Part shown: positions 34,124 through 44,559 of the stretch, in pieces
How the letters are laid out: each line of letters starts with the position of its first letter
Numbering within the stretch: the stretch's first letter is position 1
NCBI GenBank assembly: GCA_009760855.2
Contig: WPIO01000010.1
Coordinates: 8,287,501 to 8,351,500, forward strand
DNA from: Cristatella mucedo
Lineage: Eukaryota > Bryozoa > Phylactolaemata > Cristatellidae
Direction of reading: 5' to 3'
Length of the DNA: 64,000 bases
Translations under genes and position numbers: made by a program
The notes under the pieces: generated by a model
Databases searched by the model: none
Told to the model about the DNA's origin: nothing
What the model saw: the letters and a program-made list of their open reading frames with translations, nothing else

Positions 34124-34504
34124 ATGGCCACTCACGATAATTTAAAGTTCGACTACCCAAGCTGCATTCGACAGGCTGGCATTTCTCAGATCAGTCGACC
34201 TTGCTTCCGAGAGTTAAATCCCGAGGGAAACTTGCTTGAAAGATCTGACGAAATGGTGTGGTCGTTTAGCCGCTACGCCAATATTCGTTCAAGCGTCGTT
34301 AATAAAAAATGGCAGAGGGAGACGCGATCTAGGTGTGACTTTAAAATGTGCCGCCTAATTACAGCTGTTTTCAAAGGGGCTGGGAGTTTGCCGATAACCA
34401 GGGACATATTTCTCACGTTTGTCATGGTGGGCAGCAACAAGTCTCTATCTCTCAAGAAGACCGGTTGGGACTGGAGGTTTCTAGGGATTGTTATCAAGTC
34501 CTGA
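34124..34504 (+). CDS. Hypothetical ORF of 126 codons, unrecognised
   Basis: ATG (CAGTATGGCC, reasonable context) to TGA just outside the left edge of the Polinton-like element. It contains CIRQAGISQISRPCFRELNP and a Ser/Lys-rich C-terminus. There is no recognised domain or paralogue here, and a chance ORF is possible. Confidence 0.2.
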   Translation: MATHDNLKFDYPSCIRQAGISQISRPCFRELNPEGNLLERSDEMVWSFSRYANIRSSVVNKKWQRETRSRCDFKMCRLITAVFKGAGSLPITRDIFLTFVMVGSNKSLSLKKTGWDWRFLGIVIKS

Positions 34505-34791
34505 GAATCGTTACGAAAGAAATATTTCATAACTTTAGACAGACCTAATAAAAAGGGATTCGGGGGTGATGATAGGTCCGTTCTATCTCATGACACCTAA
34601 TTATAAAGCTATGGGTTAAGCACGTGGATACTTTGAGGTAGAGGAGTTATTGATTGCCGACGTCCTCTGCTAACCAGCCATAAATGCATGCAGCGGTACG
34701 GCTCCAACGAACCGTTAGCTACGCTTCGAGGAGCTAATGCGAAGTAGTTTGTGATTTTGCTTCTCGGCAGCCTCACTCTCATATAAGATAT

Positions 34792-34913
34792 TTCTCATTC
34801 GGCCTCGCTAAGGCTCGGTCTCATTCGAAACTATCTTGTATGAGTGTGAGTCAGTCATGAAGCAAAATCACATGCTACTCTATGTAAGCTATTGAAGGTA
34901 GTTAAAAGTTTTT
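34792..34913 (+). repeat. Left terminal inverted repeat of the Polinton-like element
   Basis: The reverse complement of 47430-47550 aligns along this whole stretch with few differences. Shared landmarks are TCATTCG-CCTCGCTAAGGCTCG, TGAGTGTGAGTCAGTCATG, AAGCAAAATCACAT and AAAGGTAGTT-like sequence. The left end also carries an extra inverted copy of its inner part at 34744-34790. Confidence 0.85.
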
Positions 34914-34944
34914 GTTTATATTGAAGTAAAAAAATTAAGAAGCC

Positions 34945-35035
34945 ATAATAATAATAATAATAATGCACTTTATAAAGCGCCCTCGGGGAACTCAATCTCT
35001 TTCTAGGGGCTTTACATTTGCTGCAAAGGTCATTA
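34945..35035 (-). mobile_element. LINE-A tail inserted in the Polinton-like element
   Basis: (ATA)n, GCACTTTATAAAGCGCCCTC, GAACTCAATCTCTTTCTAGG and GCTTTACATTTGCTGCAAA, as in other LINE-A tails. It lies just inside the left TIR. Confidence 0.7.
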
Positions 35036-35180
35036 CTTATATTATATATATTTGTAAAATTAATTTAGAAAAAAAGCATTTTTAAATATAGAGATGTTGG
35101 CAACTAATCATTTTCAAGGCGTGAAGGCGAAACATTTAATGAGCATGCTAAGAAATTGGTTCCTTCTATGAAATTAAGTT

Positions 35181-35550
35181 TTGAGTAAACCATCTTTTAA
35201 TAGGAAATATGGTAAAGCTTCCAGAATAGTTCACTATCCTGTTTCAAGCGTGGATATAGGACAAATGATTAAAGAGCTTTCTTTCAATTCAAGATCTAAA
35301 CCAAAAGTTTTTAGATATGATCCTTTCTTCAAGAAGACTATGCAGCTTTCTAAGAGAGATAATACTGGGTTATTTCGTGGTAGAAAAACAATCACTGGAA
35401 ACGAGATTGATTATGAGTATGAAGGTTTTGATCCTTACAGGTGCTAATTTAAGTGTGTTTAGGAATGAGTGTGCTTCAGGGTTGATGAGTTCTGTTATGC
35501 AAGATGTTTCCTCTTCTTTTGCTAATGTAAAAATGAGTCTTGTAATTTAA
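35181..35550 (+). pseudogene. AT-rich element gene relic, unknown function
   Basis: Two overlapping frames (35181-35447 and 35317-35550) appear to be halves of one protein, joined by a frameshift near 35440. The first half is basic, with SRIVHYPVSSVDIGQ and a DPYR end. The second has SGLMSSVMQDVSSSFANV. It precedes the polymerase relic on the same strand. The family is not recognised. Codon use is AT-rich like the rest of the block. Confidence 0.45.
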
Positions 35551-35559
35551 GTAAAATTA

Positions 35560-37918
35560 AAGAATGAAAGAAATGAGTCTGTATATGCAACAATCAATGG
35601 AAGTGCTCCAGTGCTTCTAAAGAGAATATTTCACTTTCACAGAATTGCTAAGAAACACTTTGCAGTCTTTGATACTATTGTTGAAGAATGGAACGATTGA
35701 GGATCTAATCGCAAGATAGTAGCTGTCATTAATGCCTTTGCAAAGTTTACTAGGTTTGTTCCTCAAGTTGGAGGTTCTTATTGTAAGTTGCCAGAAAAAT
35801 TACGAAACAAAAAATGTGTTATATAAATATTGTACAATAATAATAATAATATATAATATTATATAATAAATATTATATAAAATTGTATAATAAATAATAT
35901 AATAATATTTATATAAATATTAAGAACGATGGTGATAACTGTTTCGCATTATGGTGTGTATTGAGAGCATTATATCCTATAGAAAATCATCCTGAAATGA
36001 TACATGATTTTTGACAAATAATGAATGAACAACATTCGAATCTTTTACCTTTCTTAAAACCATTGTTCTTTCCTAGAGGTGAGAATGATAAGAAGAATTC
36101 CATTTATGGTTAAAGGTAGTGTTCACGCAAGAGTTGAAGATATTTAAAACATTCAAGATTATTTTATGTTTCAATAATTCTGAATTTTTTTTTTCTGGAA
36201 TCACTCCATTGGGAGTGTGAAATGAAGAGAGTGAAAAACATATACTTACTTTTATATAAGAACGCATGATGTTGTAATAAGTCACTGTAATTCTTTCTGT
36301 AGAACAGAAAATGGTATTGGTACTATACTGTTTTTTAAAAGATGCTCATCAAAATTTTATAAGCAAAACAAATTAGATGAAAATATCTTCAGATTGTAAA
36401 TCAGAGCATTATGTAAAAGCAAGGATAAAATGCCAAGAGTTGAAAGTCAAAAAGATGGGATCACAAAAATGACAAAGTCTCCTTTGGTTGCATTTGCTAA
36501 TCTTAAATTTTTATTACGAAAAATTGAAAAACCCAAAGAAGTAGTTAAAGGCTCATTTAATCAACACAAACCTTGCTCTGGTGGTTATGTAATATTAGAT
36601 CATGAAAGCAAAGTTGTTGCAAACTATAAACAAACCTTTGGAGAAACTGCTGTTAAAGATCTAATTCTTTCTTTGAAGCAAGAGCAAGAAAAACAGGTAG
36701 CGATACTTAAAAGAAAAGCTTAAACAACGCGAAGTCTTTGACCGATCAAGTATGACAAGTGAACAAGCAAAATATTTTGAAGAAGAAACTCGTGTTTGAT
36801 TTATGGAAAGTGTTTGTCAAAAGAAGCTAACGTTTGAAATCATTGCCACTTAACAGAAAATGCAGAGGTGCAGCTCATAATGAATGCAATCTTTAATTAA
36901 GGATTTGTCCGGATACATTTAAATTATCTGCTTACATTCAAGAGGCTATAGTTCTCATTTTGATTGTTAATTTTTTATTGTGATTTGAATGAAAAGAAAG
37001 TAATTTCTAATAACAAAGAGAAGTTTGTAACTATTGAGCTTCACAAGTTGTTTTAGGGATTCTGCTCAGCTTCTGCAGAACAATTGAGATCGTGTTAAAA
37101 ATTTAAGCAAAGCAAACGACGGTTTAAAACAATAAGATCACTTTCCGGATGCTACTGATGCTCAAATTGCTTTGTTAACTAAGAAAGGAATATGCCCTTA
37201 TGAATGCATGAATTCCTTTGCAAGGTTTGAAGAAACAAGTTACCACCTATTGAAAAGTGTTATTCAGGTTATTCAAGATATGATTCTCAGATAAGTTTAT
37301 TGTATACAGATATTGATTATTTAGTCATTGAAGTGTTTACTATGGATTTTTATAAAGATTTTATTGAACTCTCATATGTTAATCTTAAAACAGTTCCCGA
37401 AGATTATCCTTTCTGGAGTCATGAAACCGCATCCAGTATTACAAAAAGTAATAAGAAAGTAGTTGGCAAATGTAAAGATGAAATAACAGATAAAATTCAA
37501 TCTGCGATACTAAATGTGTGTGTCTTCTTAAGACCAAAGTTATATTCTTACACTATTTGTAACCAAGATACTATCTCTGACATGAGTGATATACTAAATA
37601 AAGAAGGTAAGCCAGTTGGTAAATCCAAGAAAGCTAAAGGTGCTAAAGAATATGTTGTTGAGAAAACGTTAAAACAGAAGAGACTTTAAAGAATGCTTGG
37701 AAACACGATTAACAAAACATGGTGAACAAGCATTACTACAAAGTGAAAAACACAAAATATATGCTATTAAGCAAAGAAAAGTTGCATTTTCTGCTTTTGA
37801 AAGTAAACGCTGTTGGTTAAACTCTGGGCGATATAATTACGCTTACAGTCCGTACAGAATGGAACAAGCAAAGAAACAAGGTAAAGATCCAGGTTATCAT
37901 GAGACTTGTGAGATTTAA
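35560..37918 (+). pseudogene. Broken family-B DNA polymerase of the Polinton/adintovirus type
   Basis: The enzyme would replicate the element's linear DNA. Segments occur in the correct order but in different frames. At 35.75-36.05 kb there is a GGSYCKLP-like stretch and a DGDNCFALWC region typical of the N-terminal extension in these polymerases. At 36430-36723 there is NQHKPCSGGYVILD followed by an FGETAVKDLIL helix, leading into the exonuclease part. At 36.76-36.90 kb is a Cys/His knuckle relic (CHLTE). At 37300-37689 is the palm motif C remnant YTDIDYL (usual YTDTDSL), then FYKDFIE, LRPKLYSY and KKAKGAKEYVVEK. At 37697-37918 is the C-terminal part (YAIKQRKVAFSAFESKRCW). Motif C keeps both aspartates. 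Several frameshifts and stops separate the parts; motifs A and B are not visible. Confidence 0.8.
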
Positions 37919-37958
37919 ATTAATTTGTTTGACGAAATAAAATTCCATAGGATAAAAG

Positions 37959-38198
37959 ATGTCTGAAATTCTTAGAGACTTCCTCGAATCCGAAATCAAA
38001 TCAGATTCTGACAATGAACTTGACCCTGACTTCGATCCTAGCTTGATCTCGAATCAGAAATTGACTCAGCAATCGAATACTACTCAGAATCAGTTTTTAA
38101 GCTTAGAATCAAAAATCGAACAGTGACAAGAAATTGAGGATGAACCAGTGCCTGAATTTGAATACGCAAAACCTGAACAAAAAATTATTATTTTATAG
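37959..38198 (+). pseudogene. Small acidic ORF with one in-frame TGA
   Basis: The frame opens with ATGTCTGAAATT and reads an acidic, Asp/Glu/Ser/Gln-rich protein (SDSDNELDPDFDPS). It meets TGA at 38124-38126 and continues in the same frame (EIEDEPVPEFEYAKPEQK) to TAG at 38196-38198. The composition is uniform on both sides of the TGA, so the stop looks acquired or read through. The function is unknown. It lies between the polymerase relic and a downstream small ORF. Confidence 0.45.
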
Positions 38199-38463
38199 AA
38201 ATAGATGTCTCAAGAATTCTAAGCTGTGATCAACCTAGAGAAACGGCTCTGAAAATTTGCCAACATAAATTTAAAGGAGTAGATCCAAGAATTTTTCAAC
38301 ATTCACTTGATAAACTTATTCCTGATCTAGATAGCTCTGACATTGCTATCCTTAACGAAATCTGTGAAACTTGTGACAAACTAATGGAAAGTAGTGGAAA
38401 GATAATTTCAATGATAATCGAAACAGAAAAGAAATCAAAATCACCAAAAACAAGCTTGGAGTA
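38172..38463 (+). CDS. Small ORF in the element, no early ATG, unknown function
   Basis: An open frame of about 96 codons ends in TAA after SPKTSLE. It has an alpha-helical, charged look (ETALKICQHKFKGVDPRIFQ, DIAILNEICETCDKLMES). The start codon seems lost or lies across a frameshift from the acidic ORF just upstream, which overlaps it in another frame. It is not recognised. Confidence 0.35.
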
Positions 38464-38544
38464 ATACTTTATTGTAAGTTATTTTATTATCTGTAGTTTA
38501 GTTTATATTCTTTGTTGTTTTAAATTTTTTTTAAGTGAAGAAAA

Positions 38545-38988
38545 ATGTCGGTAACTGCAGCATCATCTACCCAAACACAAGATATCACTTGTCACAATTT
38601 AGCACGGTCAGCAACTCTGTTAAAGTCTTATGTAGATTACGTTGTTAAATCTAGAATGGCTGCTCACGATGCACAAACACTTGAAGTTTATATCTTAATT
38701 ATGACAGACAATTCAGTAAAGAAATTATGTCTGGATGAATGCGACGCCGAAGCACAGAAAGTAATCTCAGCTGGTGTAACAAAAGTTACTGACGATCTCG
38801 AGCTACTGTTTGAAGTGTATCTCAGGTCTTGTTAGCGATGAATGTTACACTGTTCTACCTGATATCTATGACGGAACTAGTGCTAGACAAAAAAGCTACA
38901 CTAGCTGCTATTGCGGCTACTAAACCTGCTTCTTCTGCTACACCTGCTGCTATTCCAACTGATCCTGTAGTCCAATAGATAATTAAAA
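38545..38988 (+). pseudogene. Small element protein with Ala/Pro-rich tail, frameshifted
   Basis: ATG at 38545 follows an A-rich leader (AAGTGAAGAAAA). The protein begins MSVTAASSTQTQ, is predicted helical (LLKSYVDYVVKSRMAAHDAQ, DECDAEAQKVI) and ends at TAG 38833-38835. The next bases in other frames continue with a similar composition and an Ala/Thr/Pro-rich tail (ATPAAIPTDPVVQ) ending in TAG near 38979, so the ORF is probably cut by a frameshift near 38820. The family is not recognised; a virion structural or DNA-binding role would be a guess. Confidence 0.4.
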
Positions 38989-39001
38989 CTTTATAATAAA
39001 A

Positions 39002-39539
39002 ATGATTTCAATAGAAACTAGGTGTACAAATGGCTTTACAGAAGCTAAAAGGAAACAAAATTCCAATTCTAACATCTGCATGTTTCCTATGGGGCGCATT
39101 GAAGACATTAGAGCTTCTTTATTAGAATCTGTAAGACTTTTACTAAAATACAAACCCCTAAGAACTCATCATTCAGATCCTAAAATTTCTTGTATATTTA
39201 CACAAGTTCGTGATGGTTCTGTCGTCTCTGAGTTTCTCAAAGACTTAAAAATAGAGTCTCTATACAATCTAAAGTCAGAAGCATACATTTAAAAAATTGA
39301 AACAACTAAACGACTTAAAAAGGCATTAGACTCAGGCCTATTACTGGATTTACAGAGCCAAAAGAATTCCTAGAGGAATCATTAGACTGGAAAGTTCAAA
39401 TGCCTGAAATTATAAGTCCTTTCCATTGAAACACAACTGAATTTGACTTAGAGAATACAACTTCTGTCATCACTCCGATTTCAATGCAGTCATTAGGACT
39501 TGGAGTTACACAATTTGGCGTATACATCAAAGAAGGGTA
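39002..39539 (+). pseudogene. Broken element gene of unknown function
   Basis: The first frame, 39002-39292, has CMFPMGRIEDIRASLLESVR and an SCIFTQVRDGSVVSEFL stretch, ending TAA. The following 240 bp keep coding-like composition in another frame (ITGFTEPKEFLEESLDWK, then TGA at 39427-39429, then EFDLENTTSVITPISMQSLG to about 39539). Both parts may belong to one structural gene broken by a frameshift. No family is recognised. Confidence 0.4.
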
Positions 39540-39552
39540 AGTGACATTGAAT

Positions 39553-40115
39553 GTAATAATTTTTTTATTTATGGAGTTTCAAAAATTCAGACAATAAAGT
39601 CAGCTATAGAATTATTTAATATTACCATGTTATTATCTATCCCAGAATAGTAAATACAGAGTAAATTTGAATGAGAAAATCCTGGAAAAAGTGATTTATG
39701 ACAGTAGTTTCTAACTACTACTTCATTATTATCTGATATATAAATTCTAACTGATAAAGTTATTCTTTGGAAATACACTTTAGTTTTATTTCTATCCGTT
39801 CTTTCAAAGTAATGTGACACTTTTTATTTTCAACCATGAAACTAATTTTATCGTTAACATTATCAGATTAACCAGCCATAGCTTTAGATATGTCTGTAAT
39901 TTTCAGTGTTAACTTTGAGTAAATTGGCTTTTCTATTTGTATATCCATCAACCTAGATAAAAATGGTCTTCATTCTGTCATAGATAAATTATTCTTGGAA
40001 CGCTCAGATTGCCATATTGCTTGGTTATTTTGTCTCCAAGGGGTTGAGTAATTTTTCCTTAGAAAGAAAGCAAAAGCAAGTTTGGATTCATACAAGCCTC
40101 CTGAAAATTAAGAAT
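39553..40115 (-). pseudogene. One or two small minus-strand element ORFs, unknown
   Basis: On the minus strand, 40115 to about 39872 reads LAFAFFLRKNYSTPWRQNNQ and further coherent protein with one in-frame TGA, ending TAA. A second frame from about 39826 to 39587 (SHYFERTDRNKTKVYFQ) meets TGA at 39589-39587, then runs ten more codons to TAA. The plus strand here is not coding-like. The element therefore codes on both strands. The function is unknown. Confidence 0.35.
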
Positions 40116-40259
40116 TATTAATCAATCGATTAACTTTCAGGTTACTTTTAATCAGCTCTTGCTTTTTCCGACTTTGTCATCAAGGCATGCTTTAGTAGCT
40201 ATATCCGTTCCATTTACTGGATTTAATACGCCAAACGAAATCTAAATGCTCAGCAGGGT

Positions 40260-40574
40260 ATGAAGACTCAATTCAGGAAACAATTCCTTGGTTTTAATGA
40301 AGTAACTGAATCTGTAGGTGTTACATATCCTGAATGGCTTTGTTTGTATCCAATTCATATAAATGACTTGCGATGCAATGATCAGCCTTTAAGAAATACT
40401 ACTAGGCTTGATGTTAACATTGAATTCAATACTCAACTTGCAGCCGGTACAACTATCATTGTGCATTACTTGACGATCTGTGAGAATACTGCTGAATTGA
40501 CTTCTAATGGTAATGGATCGCAATTTACTTGCATGAAAGGATCATGGGTATATGGCAATCTTGATACTGAATAA
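40260..40574 (+). pseudogene. Possible capsid-like C-terminal fragment (jelly-roll-like) of the element
   Basis: The ORF of 104 codons ends in TAA. It has alternating hydrophobic strands (LYPIHINDLRCND, TRLDVNIEFN, TTIIVHYLTICENTAEL) that resemble the last strands of double-jelly-roll major capsid proteins in Polintons. This is a pattern impression, not a motif match. The usual protein is several times longer; the upstream part is not visible in frame. It could equally be another beta-rich virion protein. Confidence 0.35.
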
Positions 40575-40584
40575 AATCTTTCTA

Positions 40585-41282
40585 AGAATATATAAATGGA
40601 AAGTTTTGATTTTGTACAAGGCTCTGAAAAATGGAAAAACTGATGGCCTTGAATATTTGTGGCTCGGAAGTGTATTCAGTGCTTGGCAATGATATGAAAT
40701 TTGGGCAAATGAAACGAATATTGAGGTAACAGCAATCCGAAAACTAAAAAAATATATCGCTAATATTTCCGGTTTAAAGTTTCCACTAATGCTATTTGGA
40801 AAACTATTGAACCTCTTGTTGGAAAATTTTCAGAAATGAAACTCGGTGTAACCCCTATAATGTGCAAATGATTGCTTTGCTCGTTATGTGTTTGTAGGTA
40901 TTCTCCTGATGATATCATTGATGAAAATACTTTGGTTTCAGATAATAATGTCTTTGGAGTAGAAGTATCATCGATGGAGTTATTTCTAAGCAGTATCGTG
41001 GTCAATGTTTACTAGCTTTAAATGTTTTAGAATTAGGTGAGTGATATTACTCCGAATTCAAAATTAATGTTTCTTGATTAAATTGTGAAAAAATTCCACT
41101 TGATTTTACAGCTGCTGGAAATGTTGGGATTTCAACTGACAACGAATTTGATATGCCGATTGGAAGTCCGTTGTTTATGTTCTTATTAGAAAAAAAGAAA
41201 TACTTTGATTTTAAATTTGATCTTATAAGTAAGTATAGTAGATTTAATAAAAAATCAATTCAAGGTAATGATATAAAGTATT
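40585..41282 (+). pseudogene. Scrambled AT-rich coding relics, unknown
   Basis: Short coherent frames occur without a long ORF. One is at 40596-40640 (ATG, FDFVQGSEKW). Another, around 40640-40840 (YLWLGSVFSAWQ, TGA at 40690-40692, YEIWANETNIEVTAIRKL), is out of frame with the first. A third is around 41090-41230 (FTAAGNVGISTDNEFD). They look like remains of one or two element genes. No family is recognised. Confidence 0.3.
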
Positions 41283-41402
41283 AAAATAGACGATCTTTAA
41301 TTCAAGTAATACATGAGCCTGATCCTAGTAGATTCTCAAGAATAGTTCCTGTTGTAAAAGAAGTGCTAAAGAGGCCTAAAGTTTTAATAGCTTATTATAT
41401 AG

Positions 41403-41940
41403 ATGAATCGCAAAGTAGATCTTAGTGGTTATATTAAAAAAGTAGATGGTTATTTATTTTCAGATCTCGACGCAAATGGAAATCGTATTGTAAATGTAGG
41501 TGATCCAGTAAATCCAAGTGATGCTGCTACGATATCATTTGCTGATTCCAATCTCTTAGTTTTAGGAAGTGGTACAGTTGACTTCAAAGGAATGTCAGTA
41601 GTTAATCTTGGATCAGGAGTTAACCCTGGTGATGCTGTAAATGTAAGCCAGTTAAGTAGTTATGTTAAAAAATGAGGCGATACAATAACTAGAGATCTAA
41701 ACATGAATGAATTTTCTATTACTTCCAAGTTATTGGAACTCTAGTAAGAGTACACCAACGATTCTTCTTGATGACATTTGTGTTACATACGGAGGAGTAA
41801 AACGTGATGTGATACTTAATGGAAGCCCTACTACTACTTCTTTGAATAAGAATGGTAATTCAATAGTTAATGTTGCAGATCCTGTTAATCAAAATAATGC
41901 AGCTACCAAAGACTATCTTGATAGAACGATAAAAAAGTAA
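41403..41940 (+). pseudogene. Fibre-like repeat protein of the element (two NGN-IVNV-DP repeats)
   Basis: The first ORF (41403-41675) contains DANGNRIVNVGDPVNPSDAA and then VVNLGSGVNPGDAVNVSQL. The second (41707-41940, another frame) contains NKNGNSIVNVADPVNQNNAA followed by TKDYLDRTIKK and TAA. The motif 'NGN-I-NV-DP---DA-T--YVD' is typical of trimeric phage and virus tail-fibre shafts and of fibre-like proteins of animal-associated viruses. TGA at 41673-41675 separates the first ORF from in-frame continuation (GDTITRDLNMN), itself the usual repeat linker. The likely role is an attachment-type fibre; inference from repeats only. Confidence 0.55.
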
Positions 41941-41975
41941 TAAAAGTAATACAAGTACCCTTTAATCCTAGGTCG

Positions 41976-42218
41976 ATGAATTTTATTCTAAAAACTTTGG
42001 CTAATTATTCATTCAGTAATAAGAATGCGCCATCTTTGATAATGTTAGGTGTGATGGTCGTTGGTTCATCTAATTGCGTATTCCTAAGACCGAGCACTGA
42101 TACTTCTTTTATTTCTGGAGAAGTACATGCAATAAATACTGTAACTACCGGAACAGAGTTTAAATATTATACATTTTCAATGGGATGCCTACTGATTAAT
42201 TTTTCATTGATAATCTAG
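41976..42218 (+). pseudogene. Small AT-rich ORF downstream of the fibre-like ORFs
   Basis: Eighty codons end in TAG. It starts MNFILKTLANYSFSNKN and includes VVGSSNCVFLRPSTDTSF. Given its position it may be the C-terminal head of the fibre-like gene or a separate small protein. Not recognised. Confidence 0.3.
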
Positions 42219-43026
42219 GCAATTTAAGAGTCAATCTCTTGGTTAGCTATGTAATCACGTGACAAATACAAATGTATTATTAATGCAGTTAGTTCTTTTA
42301 ACTCTGTAGCTTTGAGTTTACCTTTGATAAATGGGAATAGTTTTGCAATAGTGCAAACAGCTTCATGAGAACTACATGATTGATGATGATATACGTCTGA
42401 ACATTTTTTAAATACTGCTTTTGAGCAAGACAATATAGTTTAGTTGGTTTCTCTTTTGAAAACCTGTTAGTAGAATAATGGCAATCAGCACATATTATTA
42501 TTCAGTTGTTACGTAGAATACCTGAATCGAATTCAGTCTCAGTACTATCAAGATCTCAGATATCACATCGTAGTTCTTATTTTAATGACGGTCTTCGAAT
42601 ATTTTTTTTAAGCATTTGGTGATCTGTCTCTAGATAATCTGTTTTAGATCAATTCTTAGCACAAGTGTGGTGTTCGCCTGCAGCTTCTGCTGTAATTAGT
42701 GAAGCGCCTGACACTAATGCATATGCCTCGGCTGTGGCCAATAGTTAAGCCATTGAAGTGACGCAGCGTCGGGCCACTAATACAGGTTATATTTCGTGTC
42801 GTCTGCTGCGATTGATCGAGCTCTCATATATGTGTCCGTTGATTGGAGTAAAGTAGTCTCGTTTAATGTGCACGTGCGCCCGCTGTGTCTCCGTGAGACT
42901 CCCACTAGAACAGCCGCCGCCGGAGCCACTGTCACACAACACAAGTTCTACAAAATAATTCCATTTTTATAGAATGTCGTTTTTAACTTTAAAAGAGAGA
43001 AAATAGAAGGTAAGTATGATCCGGAT
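42219..43026. other. Junction region between element and LINE-B insertion, partly GC-rich
   Basis: To about 42650 the sequence is still AT-rich element DNA with a 69-codon minus-strand ORF (42224-42433, Cys-containing, CSKAVFKKCSDVYHHQSCSS). From 42660 to 42950 it becomes GC-rich and host-like (GCCGCCGCCGGAGCC at about 42910) with no ORF, which suggests another insertion. LINE-B sequence starts near 43030. Confidence 0.4.
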
Positions 43027-44550
43027 TCAAATATGTATCTCCGCCTGTAACTCCACAAAATCATAAAGACTATGTGCGTGTTACGAAGGAGAGTTTTATA
43101 TAGCACACTCACAGCCTGAGCTACTTTCGGTACGTATTCGGTACCCAACAGACTTCGTCCCACACAACAAGAGAAAGTGGGTAGCATAGCAGTCAGGAGA
43201 GCAGTTGAGGTAGTGAGTAGCATGGAAGAACAGCTCAGGACCGCTGAAAAAGATGTGCCATAGTCGGCAGCAGTAGAATAGTTGTCGTAGCATACGAATT
43301 GTGAAAGCGAGTTCCACAGTCTAGGACATGCAGAGCTAAAGCTTCTGTTGCCAACGGTCTTTAAACGGAGGAATGGAACAGCTAATTTATTGTCCACACA
43401 GGACCTGAGGGCGAAAAGAGGCTGAAACTGTTGCAGCTGTTCAGCCAGGTACGAAGGAGCCAAGCCGTGGCGGGCCTTGTGAGACAGCGTAAGAACTTTG
43501 CTCTGTATCCGTTGCTCAACGGGCATTCATCCTAGCTCTTTTAGCAAAGGAGACACGTGGTCAAACCTCTGGGACTTGAAGACTAGCCTTGCAGCCATAT
43601 TCATAGTCAGCTGCAGTGGCCTAATGACATTCTTTGGTAGCCCAGCTAAAAGGGAACTGCAATAATCAAGTCGAGACAGAACTAAGGAGCTAGCTAAATT
43701 CTTTGCGAGCCACCGTGGAAGACAGCTCCTAATCTTGGATAGGGATCGGACGTGATGGCTAGCTGTAGAAGCAGTCTTCTGGATGAAGCTTTTAAAATTG
43801 AGGCAGCTGTCAAAAAGGACACCTAAATTTCGGGCACGAGGTGATGGTCGCACAACAGCATCACCTATTAGAAGAGCACAGCCTTTTAATCCAGCCACAC
43901 GCTTAGGGTGACCTATGAGCAGCAGTTTGGTTTGATTGTCATTTAGTTTCAAGAAGTTTTCCGACATCCAGGATCGAATGTCGGCAAGGCAAGCATTCAG
44001 TTTTTCAGTTGCTGCAGCAGATTCCGATGGTTTGAATGACAAATACAGCTGAGCATCGTCAGCATAAAAGTGATATCCTATTCCATGAGCCTTAATCACT
44101 TTTCCCGATGGTTGAGTATAAATGGAGAACAGCAGGGGACCGAGTACAGACCCTTGAGGGACTCCACAGGTGACCCGGCTCGTGTGTGAGACCTGACCCC
44201 CACACGACACGGATTGAACACGACCAGACAAGTACGATTTAAACCACGCCAGTGCTTCGTCTGCCAGACCGATCTTTGTTCTCAATCGTTCAAGCAGAAC
44301 CTCGTGATCGACGCTGTCGAAGGCAGCAGACAGATCTAGCAGAGCTAGGGCAGCGACATTCCCGCCATCGTTGCCACGTATAATGTCTTTGTTAACACGG
44401 AGGAGAGCAATTTCAGTAGAGTGCTGCCTCTTGAACCTTGATTGAAATGCTTTTGACATTTTATTCTTTTCAGTATGTTCAACCAGCTGTTTGGCAACAA
44501 TTTTTTCAAGAATCTTTGACAAGAAAGGAAGAAGGGAAACTGGTATAAGC
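43027..44550 (-). mobile_element. LINE-B: 5'-truncated CR1/L2-like retrotransposon with long RT ORF
   Basis: An intact minus-strand ORF runs 44561-43527 (344 codons) and continues with one break to 42948. RT landmarks are PVSLLPFLSKILEK, AALALLDLSAAFDSVDH (catalytic Asp), [39 protein letters not shown] (catalytic box intact) and LKLNDNQTK, then the thumb-like tail ending in WNSLSQF. The endonuclease domain is absent through 5' truncation. The copy lies inside the Polinton-like element, directly next to the integrase relic, so it inserted after that element. It is the best-preserved LINE here. Confidence 0.88.
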
Positions 44551-44559
44551 CAGGTATTC

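Larger units (their letters stand above)
32297..34740. other. GGA 3' UTR and intergenic region up to the Polinton-like element
   Basis: The 3' UTR follows the TAG at 32294-32296; no convincing AATAAA was fixed. SINE-2 lies at 33355-33475. ORFs at 34124-34504 (plus, 126 codons) and 34273-34530 (minus) overlap, and neither resembles a known family. Confidence 0.45.
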
